The translations under genes and the position numbers were made by a program. This document shows, in pieces, positions 7,613-16,422 of a stretch of DNA of 64,000 bases (its first letter is position 1; each line of letters begins with the position of its first letter). This DNA comes from Arthrobacter_M sp030063245 (lineage in GTDB: Bacteria > Actinomycetota > Actinomycetes > Actinomycetales > Micrococcaceae). The notes under the pieces were generated by a model. It was not told where the DNA came from and ran no database searches. It saw nothing but the letters and a program-made list of their open reading frames with translations. Location of the stretch: assembly GCF_051131705.1 (NCBI RefSeq), contig NZ_CP180316.1, forward strand, positions 1,178,001-1,242,000. Direction: 5' to 3'.

Positions 7613-8551
7613 ATGACGACTGAACCGATGGCCACCGGCGCATCGGCCGGCCTCGCCGGCCTCACTTTCGCCAAGGGTCATGGCACCGGCAACGACTTTA
7701 TTCTTCTCGCGGATCCCGAGGGCGCCCGCGACATTGCCGACGCCGACGTCGTCGCGCTTTGCGACCGGCACCGCGGGCTTGGGGCCGACGGTTTAATCCG
7801 GGCGCTGCGCTCCCGGGAGCTTCCGGAGGGGCGGGCCGTGCTGGCGGACGCCCCTGATGCCGAATGGTTTATGGACTATCGCAACGCGGACGGCTCAATC
7901 TCCGAAATGTGCGGCAACGGTGTCCGTGTTTTCGTGCAGTTCCTGCTCTCCAGGGAGCTGATTTGCCTGCCCATTGGCGCGACCCTGACGATCGGCACCC
8001 GGGCCGGCAGCAGGAAGGTGCTGCGCACGGATGGCGGTTATGCCGTTGATATGGGGCCGTGGGAATTCATCCACCGTGGATCCGCGGAGGAGCGCGGCAT
8101 GGATTCGCTGGTGACCGCCGGGGGCTTGGACGTGGCACGACCCGCGCTCTCGGTGAGCATGGGCAATCCGCACACTGTCGTCGCTCTGGCCCACGTGGGG
8201 GACCTGGCGGCCACGGATCTGTCCCGGGCACCGGAGGTTGATCCAGCACCGGCGGACGGAACGAATGTGGAATTTGCCGTGCCGGCGGACCCGCTGGTCG
8301 TCGATGGCCTGGGCATGATCACCATGCGGGTGCACGAGCGGGGTGTGGGGGAGACCCTGTCCTGCGGAACGGGTGCCTGCGCCGCGGCGGCAGCAACCCG
8401 GTTTTGGGCTGGAAAGACCGCGCCCGACGTCTGGCGCGTCAGTGTGCCCGGCGGTGACCTTGGCGTGCGGTTCCTTCCTGCGGCCGACGGCAGCGAACAT
8501 GTGGAGTTGAGCGGACCGGCCGTTATTGTTGCAACAGGTGTGCTGGCCTAG
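7613..8551 (+). CDS. dapF: Diaminopimelate epimerase DapF
   Basis: A 312-aa epimerase converting LL- to meso-diaminopimelate for lysine and possibly peptidoglycan synthesis. Both catalytic cysteines are present: MCGNGVRVF (about residue 100) and ETLSCGTGACAAAA (about 247). GNPHTVV, which contacts substrate, is also present. The length is slightly above the usual 275-300 because of insertions near residues 60-75. ATG at 7613 lies 9 bp after the miaA stop; an in-frame ATG at 7628 is an alternative. Probably an operon miaB-miaA-dapF, the order found in many actinobacteria. Confidence 0.97.
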   Translation: MTTEPMATGASAGLAGLTFAKGHGTGNDFILLADPEGARDIADADVVALCDRHRGLGADGLIRALRSRELPEGRAVLADAPDAEWFMDYRNADGSISEMCGNGVRVFVQFLLSRELICLPIGATLTIGTRAGSRKVLRTDGGYAVDMGPWEFIHRGSAEERGMDSLVTAGGLDVARPALSVSMGNPHTVVALAHVGDLAATDLSRAPEVDPAPADGTNVEFAVPADPLVVDGLGMITMRVHERGVGETLSCGTGACAAAAATRFWAGKTAPDVWRVSVPGGDLGVRFLPAADGSEHVELSGPAVIVATGVLA

Positions 8552-8592
8552 CGCCCGTCGCCTGTTTCCCGTGGTCTGGTGCTTCTCGGCGC

Positions 8593-9228
8593 TCAGGATG
8601 GGGTTTCGGCGCGGACAACCTGCAGGATCCGAAAGGTTTTAGAGGTGCTGAAGCGGGAGACGCCCAGGCCAAGTGCGGGAAATTTGGCGCAGAGATCGGT
8701 GCTAAGCCAGCGCTGAAGCGAGTCCGCACCAAGATTTTTCTGCACCACCAGATACGCGGCACCTCCGGGAGCAAGCCGCGGCAGCCACATGCGCAGCAGC
8801 GAATGCAGCTCGTCCTTGCCCACCCTGATGGGGGGATTGGACCAGATGGTTTGGAACGTGACCGCCGGATCCACCTCCTCCGGCAGGCTCGCGGTGACAT
8901 TGTTCAGCCCCAGCGATGTAGCGTTTTCGTTGGTCAGGGCGATGCAGCGTTCATTGACGTCCACCGCATAGACCCGGGCTGCCGGCGAGCGCAGGGCCAG
9001 GGTCAGGGCCACCGGTCCCCAGCCGGAGCCGATGTCGAGAAGATTTCCGCTCTCTGCGGGCGCTGGTGCATTTTGCAGGAGAATCGTCGTCCCCTTGTCC
9101 ACGCCGTCCGGGCTGAAGATGCCCGCCGTCGTGCTCAGATGCCGTTGTTCACCGGCCAGAATCACCTGAAGTGACCGCCGTTTTTCCGGTCCTGCCGGCT
9201 GCGCGCTGAAGTAATGATCCGAGCCCAT
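8593..9228 (-). CDS. RsmC/RlmG-like class I SAM-dependent methyltransferase
   Basis: A 211-aa single-domain Rossmann methyltransferase. Motif I is LLDIGSGWGPVALTLA (about 62-77), motif II is VYAVDVNERC, and the catalytic motif IV is SNPPIRVG (about 130). The NPP(I/F)R motif is typical of enzymes that methylate exocyclic N2 of guanine in 16S/23S rRNA (RsmC, RlmG), so rRNA guanine-N2 methylation is likely but the position modified is unknown. It lacks the second, degenerate domain of E. coli RsmC. It is convergent with dapF (41-bp spacer) and divergent from the hflX promoter region. Confidence 0.88.
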   Translation of the reverse strand: MGSDHYFSAQPAGPEKRRSLQVILAGEQRHLSTTAGIFSPDGVDKGTTILLQNAPAPAESGNLLDIGSGWGPVALTLALRSPAARVYAVDVNERCIALTNENATSLGLNNVTASLPEEVDPAVTFQTIWSNPPIRVGKDELHSLLRMWLPRLAPGGAAYLVVQKNLGADSLQRWLSTDLCAKFPALGLGVSRFSTSKTFRILQVVRAETPS

Positions 9229-9758
9229 AGTCCGTCACGTTAGTGTGCCGGTGGCCGAAACGGAATCTGCAGGCGTCCGCTTCCGCCGCCCGCATAATTC
9301 CGCCGCCACGACCGGGACCACTGCTAGCATGGACGCATGTACATTCTGTGATCGGCCCGTCCCGCAGTGGCCCGTCCCGCAGTGGCCCGTCCCGCAGTGG
9401 CCCGTCCCGCAGTGGCCCGTCCCGCAGTGGCCCGTCCCGCAGTGGCCCGTCCCGCAGTGGCCCGTCCCGCAGTGGCCCGTCCCGCAGTGGCCCGTTCAGA
9501 GGCGATTCCGGCAGGGCCCATTCCAAGAGCGGTAGTCCAGCGGCGGTTCATGCCAGCGCCAGGCCATGAACTGGCTGCAGCCCGCTTCGCCGCCGGCACG
9601 TTGAGTAAAATCCGTGCGAACCGATCACCTAAGGATGTTTAATGGCCCAGGAATTCCCAGGTATACCAACGCCCGGCCAAACGCCGGAAGGCCCTGCGGC
9701 CGGCTCCAATGCCCGCGGACCGGACTACGATGTTAAGCACGACCTTCTAAAGGAGACT
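9229..9758. other. Gene-poor spacer between the methyltransferase gene and hflX
   Basis: About 530 bp between divergent genes. The centre is the 15-bp tandem array. Because 15 is a multiple of three and the unit has no stop codon, every frame on both strands stays open across it, producing several artefactual ORFs (for example at 9367-9642). I found no conserved protein here. The segment 9642-9758 is in frame with hflX and could be an N-terminal extension. Confidence 0.6.
9361..9495 (+). repeat. 15-bp tandem repeat, nine perfect copies
   Basis: The unit CCCGCAGTGGCCCGT is repeated nine times without a mismatch, plus a partial copy (GGCCCGT) just before. Perfect identity of adjacent units implies recent expansion by slippage or unequal exchange. 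It lies between two divergently transcribed genes, so copy number could alter spacing between their promoters. Confidence 0.98.
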
Positions 9759-11378
9759 ATGACCAACCCGAATCCAGCCCCCGGCGCCGATGAAGCAGGA
9801 ACATCCGACGAGGGTCAGGACATGACCGCGGCCGATATCCAGGCCGTCATTGACCGGATTCTGGCCAAGGACGCCGGGGTGGCCGAGCATGCGGCGCGTT
9901 CCGGTTCCAGGACCTCCGACGGCGCCGCAAAGGCCCGCGGGTTGAGCACCAACCTGGGAAAGGCACAGGCGATATCCGCTCTTGACGGCGGGCACGGCAG
10001 CTACGACGGCGACCAGGAGGATCTGCAGGATCGCCGCGCACTGCGCCGGGTGGCAGGTCTGTCCACCGAGCTTGAGGACGTCACCGAGGTCGAGTACCGC
10101 CAGCTGCGGCTGGAGCGCGTGGTGCTGGCCGGTCTGTGGACCGAAGGCACGCTCGCGGACGCGGAGAATTCGCTGCGTGAGTTGGCGGCGTTGGCGGAAA
10201 CCGCAGGATCAGAGGTGCTGGATGGGATCGTTCAGCGCCGGCTCAAACCGGACCCGGGCACGTTCCTTGGTTCCGGCAAGGCCTTGGAGCTTAAGGACAT
10301 CGTGGCCGCAACCGGCGCCGACACCGTCGTGGTGGACGGCGAGTTGGCTCCGTCACAGCGCCGTAGCCTTGAAGACATCGTACTGGTCAAGGTGATCGAC
10401 CGGACGGCCCTGATTTTGGACATCTTTGCCCAGCACGCCAAATCCCGTGAGGGCAAGGCCCAAGTGGAGCTGGCCCAAATGGAGTACCTGTTGCCTCGGC
10501 TTCGCGGCTGGGGTGACTCCATGTCCCGGCAGGCCGGTGGACGCATCGGAGCGGCCGGCGGAGGCATAGGTTCCCGGGGGCCCGGTGAGACGAAGATCGA
10601 ACTGGACCGGCGCCGGATCAGGACTCGGATGGCCAAACTGCGCCGTGAAATCGGTGCAATGAAACCCGCGCGGGACACTAAACGTTCCAACCGCCGTCGT
10701 AATGCCGTCCCGTCCGTCGCCATTGCCGGGTACACGAACGCCGGTAAGTCCTCGCTGCTGAACAGGCTCACCGACGCCGGCGTGCTGGTGGAAAACGCGC
10801 TCTTTGCCACGCTGGACCCCACCGTCCGCAAGGCCGAAACCGCCGACGGGCTCGGCTTTACGCTGGCGGACACCGTCGGCTTTGTCCGCTCGCTGCCCAC
10901 CCAGCTGGTGGAGGCCTTCCGGTCCACTTTGGAAGAGGTGGCGGATGCGGACCTGATCCTGCACATTGTGGACGTCTCGCATCCGGATCCGGAGGGTCAG
11001 ATCGCCGCCGTCCGCCACGTTTTCAGCGAGGTGGACGCCCGCAAGGTCCCGGAGATCATTGTCCTGAACAAGGCCGACGCCGCCGACCCTTACGTGATCG
11101 AGCGGCTCCGCCAGCGCGAACCACGCAACGTGGTGGTGTCGGCCCGCACGGGGCAGGGCATTGACGAACTGCTCGCGGCCATCAGCGAAGCAATTCCGCG
11201 CCCAGGCGTGGAGCTGGAGCTGCTGATTCCGTACGACCGGGGGGACCTGATCAGCAAGCTGCATGAATCCGATGCCGAGATCCTTACGCTGGACCATGGC
11301 GAGTCCGGAACGCACGCCAGCGTGAAGGTGCGCGAGGGGCTGGCCGCAGAGCTGGAGCCATTTATCCTCCATGGCTGA
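9759..11378 (+). CDS. hflX: Ribosome-associated GTPase HflX
   Basis: An OBG-like translational GTPase that splits stalled 70S ribosomes during stress. The N-terminal HflX domain has DTVVVDGELAPSQRRSLED and LDIFAQHAKSREGKAQVELA, and the glycine-rich linker has GGGIGSRGPGETKIELDRR. The G domain has G1 GYTNAGKSSLLNRLT, G3 DTVGF and G4 NKAD. The C-terminal domain ends at the stop. I start at ATG 9759 because AAAGGAG lies 5 nt upstream (539 aa). An in-frame ATG at 9642 would add 39 poorly conserved residues. The first ~130 residues are a low-complexity actinobacterial extension. The stop overlaps the start of dinG by 8 bp. Confidence 0.96.
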   Translation: MTNPNPAPGADEAGTSDEGQDMTAADIQAVIDRILAKDAGVAEHAARSGSRTSDGAAKARGLSTNLGKAQAISALDGGHGSYDGDQEDLQDRRALRRVAGLSTELEDVTEVEYRQLRLERVVLAGLWTEGTLADAENSLRELAALAETAGSEVLDGIVQRRLKPDPGTFLGSGKALELKDIVAATGADTVVVDGELAPSQRRSLEDIVLVKVIDRTALILDIFAQHAKSREGKAQVELAQMEYLLPRLRGWGDSMSRQAGGRIGAAGGGIGSRGPGETKIELDRRRIRTRMAKLRREIGAMKPARDTKRSNRRRNAVPSVAIAGYTNAGKSSLLNRLTDAGVLVENALFATLDPTVRKAETADGLGFTLADTVGFVRSLPTQLVEAFRSTLEEVADADLILHIVDVSHPDPEGQIAAVRHVFSEVDARKVPEIIVLNKADAADPYVIERLRQREPRNVVVSARTGQGIDELLAAISEAIPRPGVELELLIPYDRGDLISKLHESDAEILTLDHGESGTHASVKVREGLAAELEPFILHG

Positions 11379-13434
11379 GGCAGCGGCACGGAACGTAAAA
11401 ACGGCCGCGGGGGAGCAGTTTGCCCTGGAGCTGCTCGATGCCGCGGTGGACGCCATGGGCGGCCAGCAGCGTGACGGTCAGCACGAAATGGTCCGCCGCG
11501 TGGTCGCCTCCATCGACACCGGTGATCATTTGCTGGTCCAGGCCGGCACAGGGACCGGAAAATCTTTGGCCTATCTGATCCCGCTGATTGCGCATGCGCT
11601 CGAGAGCGATAAGCCTTCCCTGGTCTCCACCGCAACGCTTGCATTGCAGGCGCAGATTGTCGGCCGTGACCTTCCGCGGCTGTTGGAATCGATTTCCGCA
11701 ATGCTGCCGCGGCCGGTGAAGGTGGCGCTGGTGAAGGGGCGGAGCAATTACGTCTGCAAGCATAAGCTGCAGGGCGGGTTCCCGTCGGAGGAGCCCTCCG
11801 AGGGCCAGTTGTTCGCGCTCGGCGAGGACACCAGCGTCATTCACCCCGTCGGCGCCTCTTCCGGGTCCTCCAGCCAGTTGGGCCGTGAGGTGGTCCGGCT
11901 CCGGGACTGGGCGGAGGACACCGAAACGGGAGACCGCGACGAACTCACGCCGGGGGTCAGCGATCGGGCCTGGCGCCAGGTTTCGGTGACGTCGATGGAG
12001 TGTCTTGGGGCGCAGAAGTGCCCACTGGCGCTCGAATGCTTCAGCGAACTGGCGAAGGTACGTGGCGCGGAGGCGGACCTCGTCGTGACGAATCATGCGA
12101 TGCTGGCGATCAGCGCGTTTGAGGGCCTCGCGGTCCTGCCCGAGTATGACGTCGTCGTGGTGGATGAGGCGCATGAACTTCAGGACCGGGTTACCGGTGC
12201 TGTCAGCGGTCAGCTCTCTGTGCAGATGATTCACGTTGCCGCCTCCAGCGCGCGGAAGAATACGGGCATCTCGATGGAGACACTCAATTCCGCGGCCGGG
12301 TATCTGGAGGCGGCCCTTGGCGGACTCCCGTCCGGGCTGCTGCCCTCGGGCCTGAACGAGCAGCAGCTCACCGCCATTGATCAGGTGCGCGATGCCTGCC
12401 GGACGGCGTTGTCGGATTCCAAGGGGGACGCCGGCAATGCCGACGGCGGACGCCAGATGGCGCGCTCACGCCTGACGTTGATTCTGGAACTGGCCGAGAG
12501 GCTGCTGGTGGCGCGCGAGGCCGGCGAGGTGGTCTGGTTGTCCCGACCGGGCGGATTCACCCCGCAGCAAGGCTACTCCGTGCCGGATGAGTCGGCTCCG
12601 GCTCTGATCAACATCGCACCGCTGAGCGTGGCCGGCCGGCTCCGGGAGGGGCTCTTCGCGGATCATACGGTTGTGCTGACCTCGGCTACCCTCGCGGTCG
12701 GCGCGGCATTTGAACCGGCGGCCGGCGGGTTGGGACTGCTGGGTCCCGGGGCGCCCAGCTGGACCGGGGCGGACGTAGGCTCGCCGTTCGACTACGCCAA
12801 GCAGGGGATGCTGTATGTGGCCGCCCATTTGGCGAAGCCGGAGCGCGGCACCTCGGCGGAGCAGCTTGATGAACTCGAAGCACTGATCCGGGCTTCGGGC
12901 GGCGGGGCGCTGTGCCTCTTTTCCTCCCGCCGGGCCGCAGAGGACGCCGCGGAAGCGCTCCGGTCCCGGCTGGAGGTGGTTGTGCTCTGTCAGGGGGAGT
13001 CATCGATGGCCGCCCTTGTCAAGCAGTTCGAGGCTGAACCGGACACCTGTTTGTTCGGCACCATGTCCCTGTGGCAGGGCGTTGATGTGCAGGGTGCGTC
13101 CTGCCGGCTCGTGGTGATAGACCGGATCCCCTTTCCGCGCCCGGATGACCCGCTGATGACCGCACGCTCGCGCGCCGTTGCCAAGGCCGGCGGGAACGGT
13201 TTCATGTCGATATCGGCGACTCACGCGGCGGTCCGGCTTGCGCAGGGCGCGGGCCGGCTGATCCGCTCGTCCTCGGACAAGGGCGTGGTGGCAGTACTGG
13301 ACTCACGGCTGGCCACGGCCCGTTACGGTGGCTTTCTGCGTGCGGCCCTCCCACCATTCTGGCCCACGACGGACCGTGCGCTGGTGATGAGCGCCCTGCA
13401 GCGGCTGGCCGAAGCAGGCAAACCCGAGGCCTGA
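11371..13434 (+). CDS. dinG: DinG-type ATP-dependent DNA helicase
   Basis: A 687-aa superfamily-2 helicase related to DinG/XPD. Walker A is QAGTGTGKSLAYLIPL (about residue 51), the DEAH box is VVVVDEAHELQD, and motif VI contains HAAVRLAQGAGRLIRSSSDKG near the C-terminus. Four cysteines in the spacing of an XPD-like 4Fe-4S cluster are visible: NYVCKHK, SMECLG, QKCPL and LECFS. Unwinds 5'-3' and resolves R-loops or repair intermediates in the family. Starts at ATG 11371 within the hflX end. No LexA box was seen directly upstream, so SOS control is not evident. Convergent with lexA. Confidence 0.93.
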   Translation: MAEAAARNVKTAAGEQFALELLDAAVDAMGGQQRDGQHEMVRRVVASIDTGDHLLVQAGTGTGKSLAYLIPLIAHALESDKPSLVSTATLALQAQIVGRDLPRLLESISAMLPRPVKVALVKGRSNYVCKHKLQGGFPSEEPSEGQLFALGEDTSVIHPVGASSGSSSQLGREVVRLRDWAEDTETGDRDELTPGVSDRAWRQVSVTSMECLGAQKCPLALECFSELAKVRGAEADLVVTNHAMLAISAFEGLAVLPEYDVVVVDEAHELQDRVTGAVSGQLSVQMIHVAASSARKNTGISMETLNSAAGYLEAALGGLPSGLLPSGLNEQQLTAIDQVRDACRTALSDSKGDAGNADGGRQMARSRLTLILELAERLLVAREAGEVVWLSRPGGFTPQQGYSVPDESAPALINIAPLSVAGRLREGLFADHTVVLTSATLAVGAAFEPAAGGLGLLGPGAPSWTGADVGSPFDYAKQGMLYVAAHLAKPERGTSAEQLDELEALIRASGGGALCLFSSRRAAEDAAEALRSRLEVVVLCQGESSMAALVKQFEAEPDTCLFGTMSLWQGVDVQGASCRLVVIDRIPFPRPDDPLMTARSRAVAKAGGNGFMSISATHAAVRLAQGAGRLIRSSSDKGVVAVLDSRLATARYGGFLRAALPPFWPTTDRALVMSALQRLAEAGKPEA

Positions 13435-13453
13435 CCGGCGGCAGACCGCCCGC

Positions 13454-14197
13454 CTAGATGGCGCGCAGCACCGAAACAATTTTGCCCATGATGGTGGCAT
13501 TGTCGCCCACTATCGGTTCATAACGGGTGTTCTGCGGCAGCAACCAGGTGTGCCCATCCCGCTGACGGAACGTCTTGACGGTTGCTTCGTCATCGAGGAG
13601 GGCCGCCACGATGTCGCCGTTGATGGCGTCCTGCTGCCGGCGCACTACGACCCAGTCGCCGTCACAGATCGCGGCGTCGATCATGGAGTCGCCGGTCACC
13701 TTGAGCATAAAGAGCTCTCCATGACCTACGAGCTGGCGTGGGAGTGGCATGACGTCCTCGACTACCTGATCAGCCAGGATGGGTCCGCCGGCGGCGATCC
13801 GTCCGACTAGAGGCACCATGGCGGTGTCTGAGGCGCTGCTCAGCTCTGCCATGTTCAGACCACTGGCGCTGCGCAGCTTTGCCGGGGATGGCACGCCCTC
13901 GATTTCCACGACCCCGTCGTCCAGGGTGAGCGGGATGAGCACTTCCATGGCGCGGGGGCGCTTCGCGTCCCGACGCAGATAGCCCAGTTTTTCCAACTGG
14001 GAGAGCTGATGAGTGACGCTGGACAGGCTTGCGAGCCCGACGACGTCGCCGATCTCACGCATGGACGGCGGGTAGCCCTTGTCACTGATGGAGCGCTGGA
14101 TACACTCAAGGATCTTTTTTTGCCGCACCGTCAGGCCCTTAAAGCCGGCCCGGCTGGCACGGTTCCCGCTATGGAGGATGAATTCCGGACCTGCCAT
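13454..14197 (-). CDS. lexA: SOS repressor LexA
   Basis: A 247-aa LexA. The N-terminal winged helix has LTVRQKKILECIQ, YPPSMREIGDVVGLASLSSVTHQL; the linker contains the AG cleavage site in GRIAAGGPIL. The S24 peptidase domain carries Ser in VTGDSMIDAAI and Lys in EATVKTFRQ, the catalytic dyad. I chose ATG at 14197 (MAGPEFILHSG) because GAAGGGA precedes it and the further N-terminal extension possible in this frame (to 14311) is not conserved. Two LexA boxes in the 383-bp upstream region imply autoregulation and control of the divergent LysM gene. Convergent with dinG (19-bp spacer). Confidence 0.97.
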   Translation of the reverse strand: MAGPEFILHSGNRASRAGFKGLTVRQKKILECIQRSISDKGYPPSMREIGDVVGLASLSSVTHQLSQLEKLGYLRRDAKRPRAMEVLIPLTLDDGVVEIEGVPSPAKLRSASGLNMAELSSASDTAMVPLVGRIAAGGPILADQVVEDVMPLPRQLVGHGELFMLKVTGDSMIDAAICDGDWVVVRRQQDAINGDIVAALLDDEATVKTFRQRDGHTWLLPQNTRYEPIVGDNATIMGKIVSVLRAI

Positions 14198-14398
14198 GAC
14201 GTGCCGTCCCTTCTTGAAACTGCAACCGGCCCGGCGCCGACAAGCGCCCGGCGGATCCGCTCCGCCCGTCATCCGTATGCTACGGCTTGGTCGGAGCTGA
14301 CCACCCCCCAACGCCCCCAGCCAAAATGTCGGTGGGTTCTGGTGGACTCGTCGTGTGGCCGGATCCTGCTTCTAATCTAGGGCAGTTTCCGGTTGATT

Positions 14399-14414
14399 TC
14401 AAACATATGTTCTA
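14399..14414. promoter_or_regulatory. LexA box 1 (lexA side)
   Basis: TCAAACATATGTTCTA matches the mycobacterial/actinobacterial consensus TCGAACANNTGTTCGA at 14 of 16 positions, counting N positions as matches. Placement between divergent lexA and the LysM gene supports autoregulation of lexA. Confidence 0.72.
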
Positions 14415-14465
14415 CCGGGTCTTGGCATGCATCGTTAGTGAGTGCTACAACTGGAGAACACAGTT

Positions 14466-14481
14466 TCGAATACATGTTCTA
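14466..14481. promoter_or_regulatory. LexA box 2 (LysM-gene side)
   Basis: TCGAATACATGTTCTA is a close match to TCGAACANNTGTTCGA (two mismatches). It lies 100 bp before the ATG of the divergent LysM gene, so that gene is very probably SOS-induced. Confidence 0.75.
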
Positions 14482-14580
14482 GCTGGACCAGTGGTAGTTG
14501 AACCCTGCGCCGCCTACAGGCGCTACAAGTGCACTGCCGGGTCAGGACAACTGGACCTCGTAGCGTGAAAGGTGAAGAAA

Positions 14581-14982
14581 ATGAACGCCACATCGACCTT
14601 TAATCTCGAAGCCCGGCCCGCCTCCGTGAGCCGGCGGCCGGCTTCCAAGGGCTGGCAGCCCGCATCCAAGATCCAGCTCCGACTGACTCGCCGCGGGCGT
14701 CTGGTCCTGATGGGTATTCCACTGATGCTGTCCGCTATCGCTGTGCTGTTGCTGGCCGGGTTCATTACGTCGCCGGCCCAAGCCTCCACCGGTGCAAATT
14801 CGCCGGGGGTCCACGCTTCCAAGGTCACCGTCATGGCGGGCCAGACTCTTTGGAGCATCGCCTCGGCAAGCGATCCGTCACGGGATCCGCGGGACGTTGT
14901 GGCGGACATCCTGGAGCTGAACAGTCTCACCACTTCAGTCGTCCAGCCGGGGCAGCAGGTCTACGTTCCGCTGCTGAACTGA
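14581..14982 (+). CDS. SOS-linked LysM membrane protein (YneA/DivS/ChiZ position)
   Basis: A 133-aa protein: a basic cytoplasmic N-terminus, one transmembrane helix (VLMGIPLMLSAIAVLLLAGF, about 42-61), then a LysM peptidoglycan-binding domain (VTVMAGQTLWSIASASDP... QPGQQVYVPLLN, about 82-133). The divergent neighbour of lexA with this architecture is known in Bacillus (YneA), Corynebacterium (DivS) and mycobacteria (Rv2719c/ChiZ) as an SOS-induced inhibitor of division or wall hydrolase. The same role is inferred here from architecture, place and the LexA box. ATG 14581 is preceded by AAAGGTG 6 nt away; a GTG at 14572 is less likely. Confidence 0.85.
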   Translation: MNATSTFNLEARPASVSRRPASKGWQPASKIQLRLTRRGRLVLMGIPLMLSAIAVLLLAGFITSPAQASTGANSPGVHASKVTVMAGQTLWSIASASDPSRDPRDVVADILELNSLTTSVVQPGQQVYVPLLN

Positions 14983-15126
14983 TGGCGAAGGCTGCCTTGA
15001 AGCACAGCAGTGAGGCCCACCAGCGTCGCCAACCATTGGGGCCGGTGAGCCTCTAAGAGCTGACTGATGAGGTGGTTATGTCAGCTTTAATTCCCGGCCC
15101 GGTTCGACCGTGGCGGCCGGGGAGCT

Positions 15127-15132
15127 TAAACT
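15127..15132 (+). promoter_or_regulatory. -10 element of leaderless hisC promoter
   Basis: TAAACT ends 6 nt before the GTG of hisC, with no Shine-Dalgarno between, so the his transcript probably starts on the start codon. Confidence 0.55.
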
Positions 15133-15138
15133 GGAACC

Positions 15139-16236
15139 GTGAATCAGACTGAGCGTCTCGACCGGCTGCCCCTGCGGAACGATCTGCGCGGGCTGCACCC
15201 GTATGGTGCACCTCAGCTGGACGTCCCCATCCTGCTCAACGTCAATGAAAATACCCACGGCGTCCCCGATGATGCGCGCGAGGCCATCCTCAAGGCGGTC
15301 GACAACGTGCTGGTCGGCCTCAACCGCTACCCGGACCGGGAATTCACCGAACTGCGACGGGCTTTGGCTGCATATTTGGGGCACGGCCTAGCGGCTGAGA
15401 ACGTCTGGGCAGCCAACGGGTCCAACGAGGTGCTGCAACAGATCCTGCAGGCGTTCGGCGGACCGGGACGCAGAGCCCTGGGCTTCCCTCCCACCTACTC
15501 AATGTATCCGTTGCTCGCCAACGGCACCGGAACTGAGTACGTCACCGGGCGCCGCACGGAGGATTTCGGCCTGAGCGCCGCGTCAGCCGCCGAACAGGTA
15601 CGCGAACTGGCACCCAACATTGTCTTCCTCTGTTCACCAAATAATCCGACTGGCACGGCGCTCAAGGCCGAAGTTGTTGAAGAGGTCTACGAGGCGGGCA
15701 AGGCATCGCAAGCCATTATCATCGTCGATGAGGCATACGCGGAATTCGCCCATGACGGAACACCCAGCGCCATGGCTTTACTGCCGGGGCGTGAGCGCCT
15801 CGTGGTCTCCCGCACCATGAGTAAGGCCTTCGCCCTGGCCGGCGCCCGGTTGGGCTATCTCGCCGCCGCCCCTGAGATCGCCGACGCATTGCGGCTGGTC
15901 CGGCTGCCTTACCACCTCTCCGCCATTACACAAGCCACGGCCGTGGCGGCGCTGCGGAACTCCGATTCCCTGCTGGCCAACGTTGAGGACATCAAGATCC
16001 AGCGCGACCGGATCGTGGCCGGACTATCCGCGTTCGGGCTCAAGCCGGCGCCGTCGGATTCCAATTTTGTTTTCTTTGGCGGCATGGAGGATCCGCATGC
16101 CATCTGGCAGGGACTGCTGGAGGCGGGCGTCTTGATCAGAGACGTCGGCATTCCCGGTCATCTGCGCGTCACCGCCGGCACGGAAACGGAAACATCGGCT
16201 TTCCTCGATCGGCTGGCCGTGGTGTTGGGCCGTTGA
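15139..16236 (+). CDS. hisC: Histidinol-phosphate aminotransferase HisC
   Basis: A 365-aa PLP-dependent class I/II aminotransferase that converts imidazole-acetol phosphate to histidinol phosphate. It shows the family start PYGAPQLDVPILLNVNENTHG, substrate-pocket NGSNEVLQQI, CSPNNPTG, VDEAYAEFA, and the Schiff-base lysine in SRTMSKAFALAGARLGY (about residue 230). Start is GTG at 15139 with a -10 element at 6 nt. First gene of hisC-hisB-hisH-(small membrane gene)-priA; hisD would be expected upstream in many actinobacteria but is not in this window. Confidence 0.97.
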   Translation: MNQTERLDRLPLRNDLRGLHPYGAPQLDVPILLNVNENTHGVPDDAREAILKAVDNVLVGLNRYPDREFTELRRALAAYLGHGLAAENVWAANGSNEVLQQILQAFGGPGRRALGFPPTYSMYPLLANGTGTEYVTGRRTEDFGLSAASAAEQVRELAPNIVFLCSPNNPTGTALKAEVVEEVYEAGKASQAIIIVDEAYAEFAHDGTPSAMALLPGRERLVVSRTMSKAFALAGARLGYLAAAPEIADALRLVRLPYHLSAITQATAVAALRNSDSLLANVEDIKIQRDRIVAGLSAFGLKPAPSDSNFVFFGGMEDPHAIWQGLLEAGVLIRDVGIPGHLRVTAGTETETSAFLDRLAVVLGR

Positions 16237-16422
16237 GTGGCCCGCGAACGACGGGTTCGATGGCTGTTGGCCGACCGGCATTCGGGGATCCGTCCGTATT
16301 CTCCTAGAATTAGGGGACGCGACCAATGCTTTGGCACCGGTGCTGCATAATCCGGACGCGTTCCGGCGCCGCACTGCAGAGGCCAGCACCATCCACAATC
16401 CAGGAACGAAGGACCGCCCGCA

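Larger units (their letters stand above)
14198..14580. other. Divergent lexA-LysM regulatory region
   Basis: 383 bp without a convincing gene. It holds the two LexA boxes (14399-14414 and 14466-14481), 51 bp apart start to start. The lexA-proximal ~200 bp would be an unusually long leader if box 1 marks its promoter, or may include the extension read by an alternative upstream start. Confidence 0.6.

Noticed and set aside
9361..9495. Possible CRISPR array
   Set aside because: The units are directly adjacent with no unique spacers and no cas genes nearby.
9243..9642. Several ORFs of 90-125 codons on both strands across 9.2-9.6 kb
   Set aside because: They exist only because the 15-bp repeat lacks stops in every frame; the products are simple repeats with no conserved sequence.
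10353..11456. 367-codon minus-strand ORF opposite hflX
   Set aside because: Composition typical of antisense frames; the plus strand encodes full HflX.
14198..14311. N-terminal extension of LexA to 14311
   Set aside because: The added residues (Arg/Gly-rich) are not conserved, and an RBS precedes ATG 14197.
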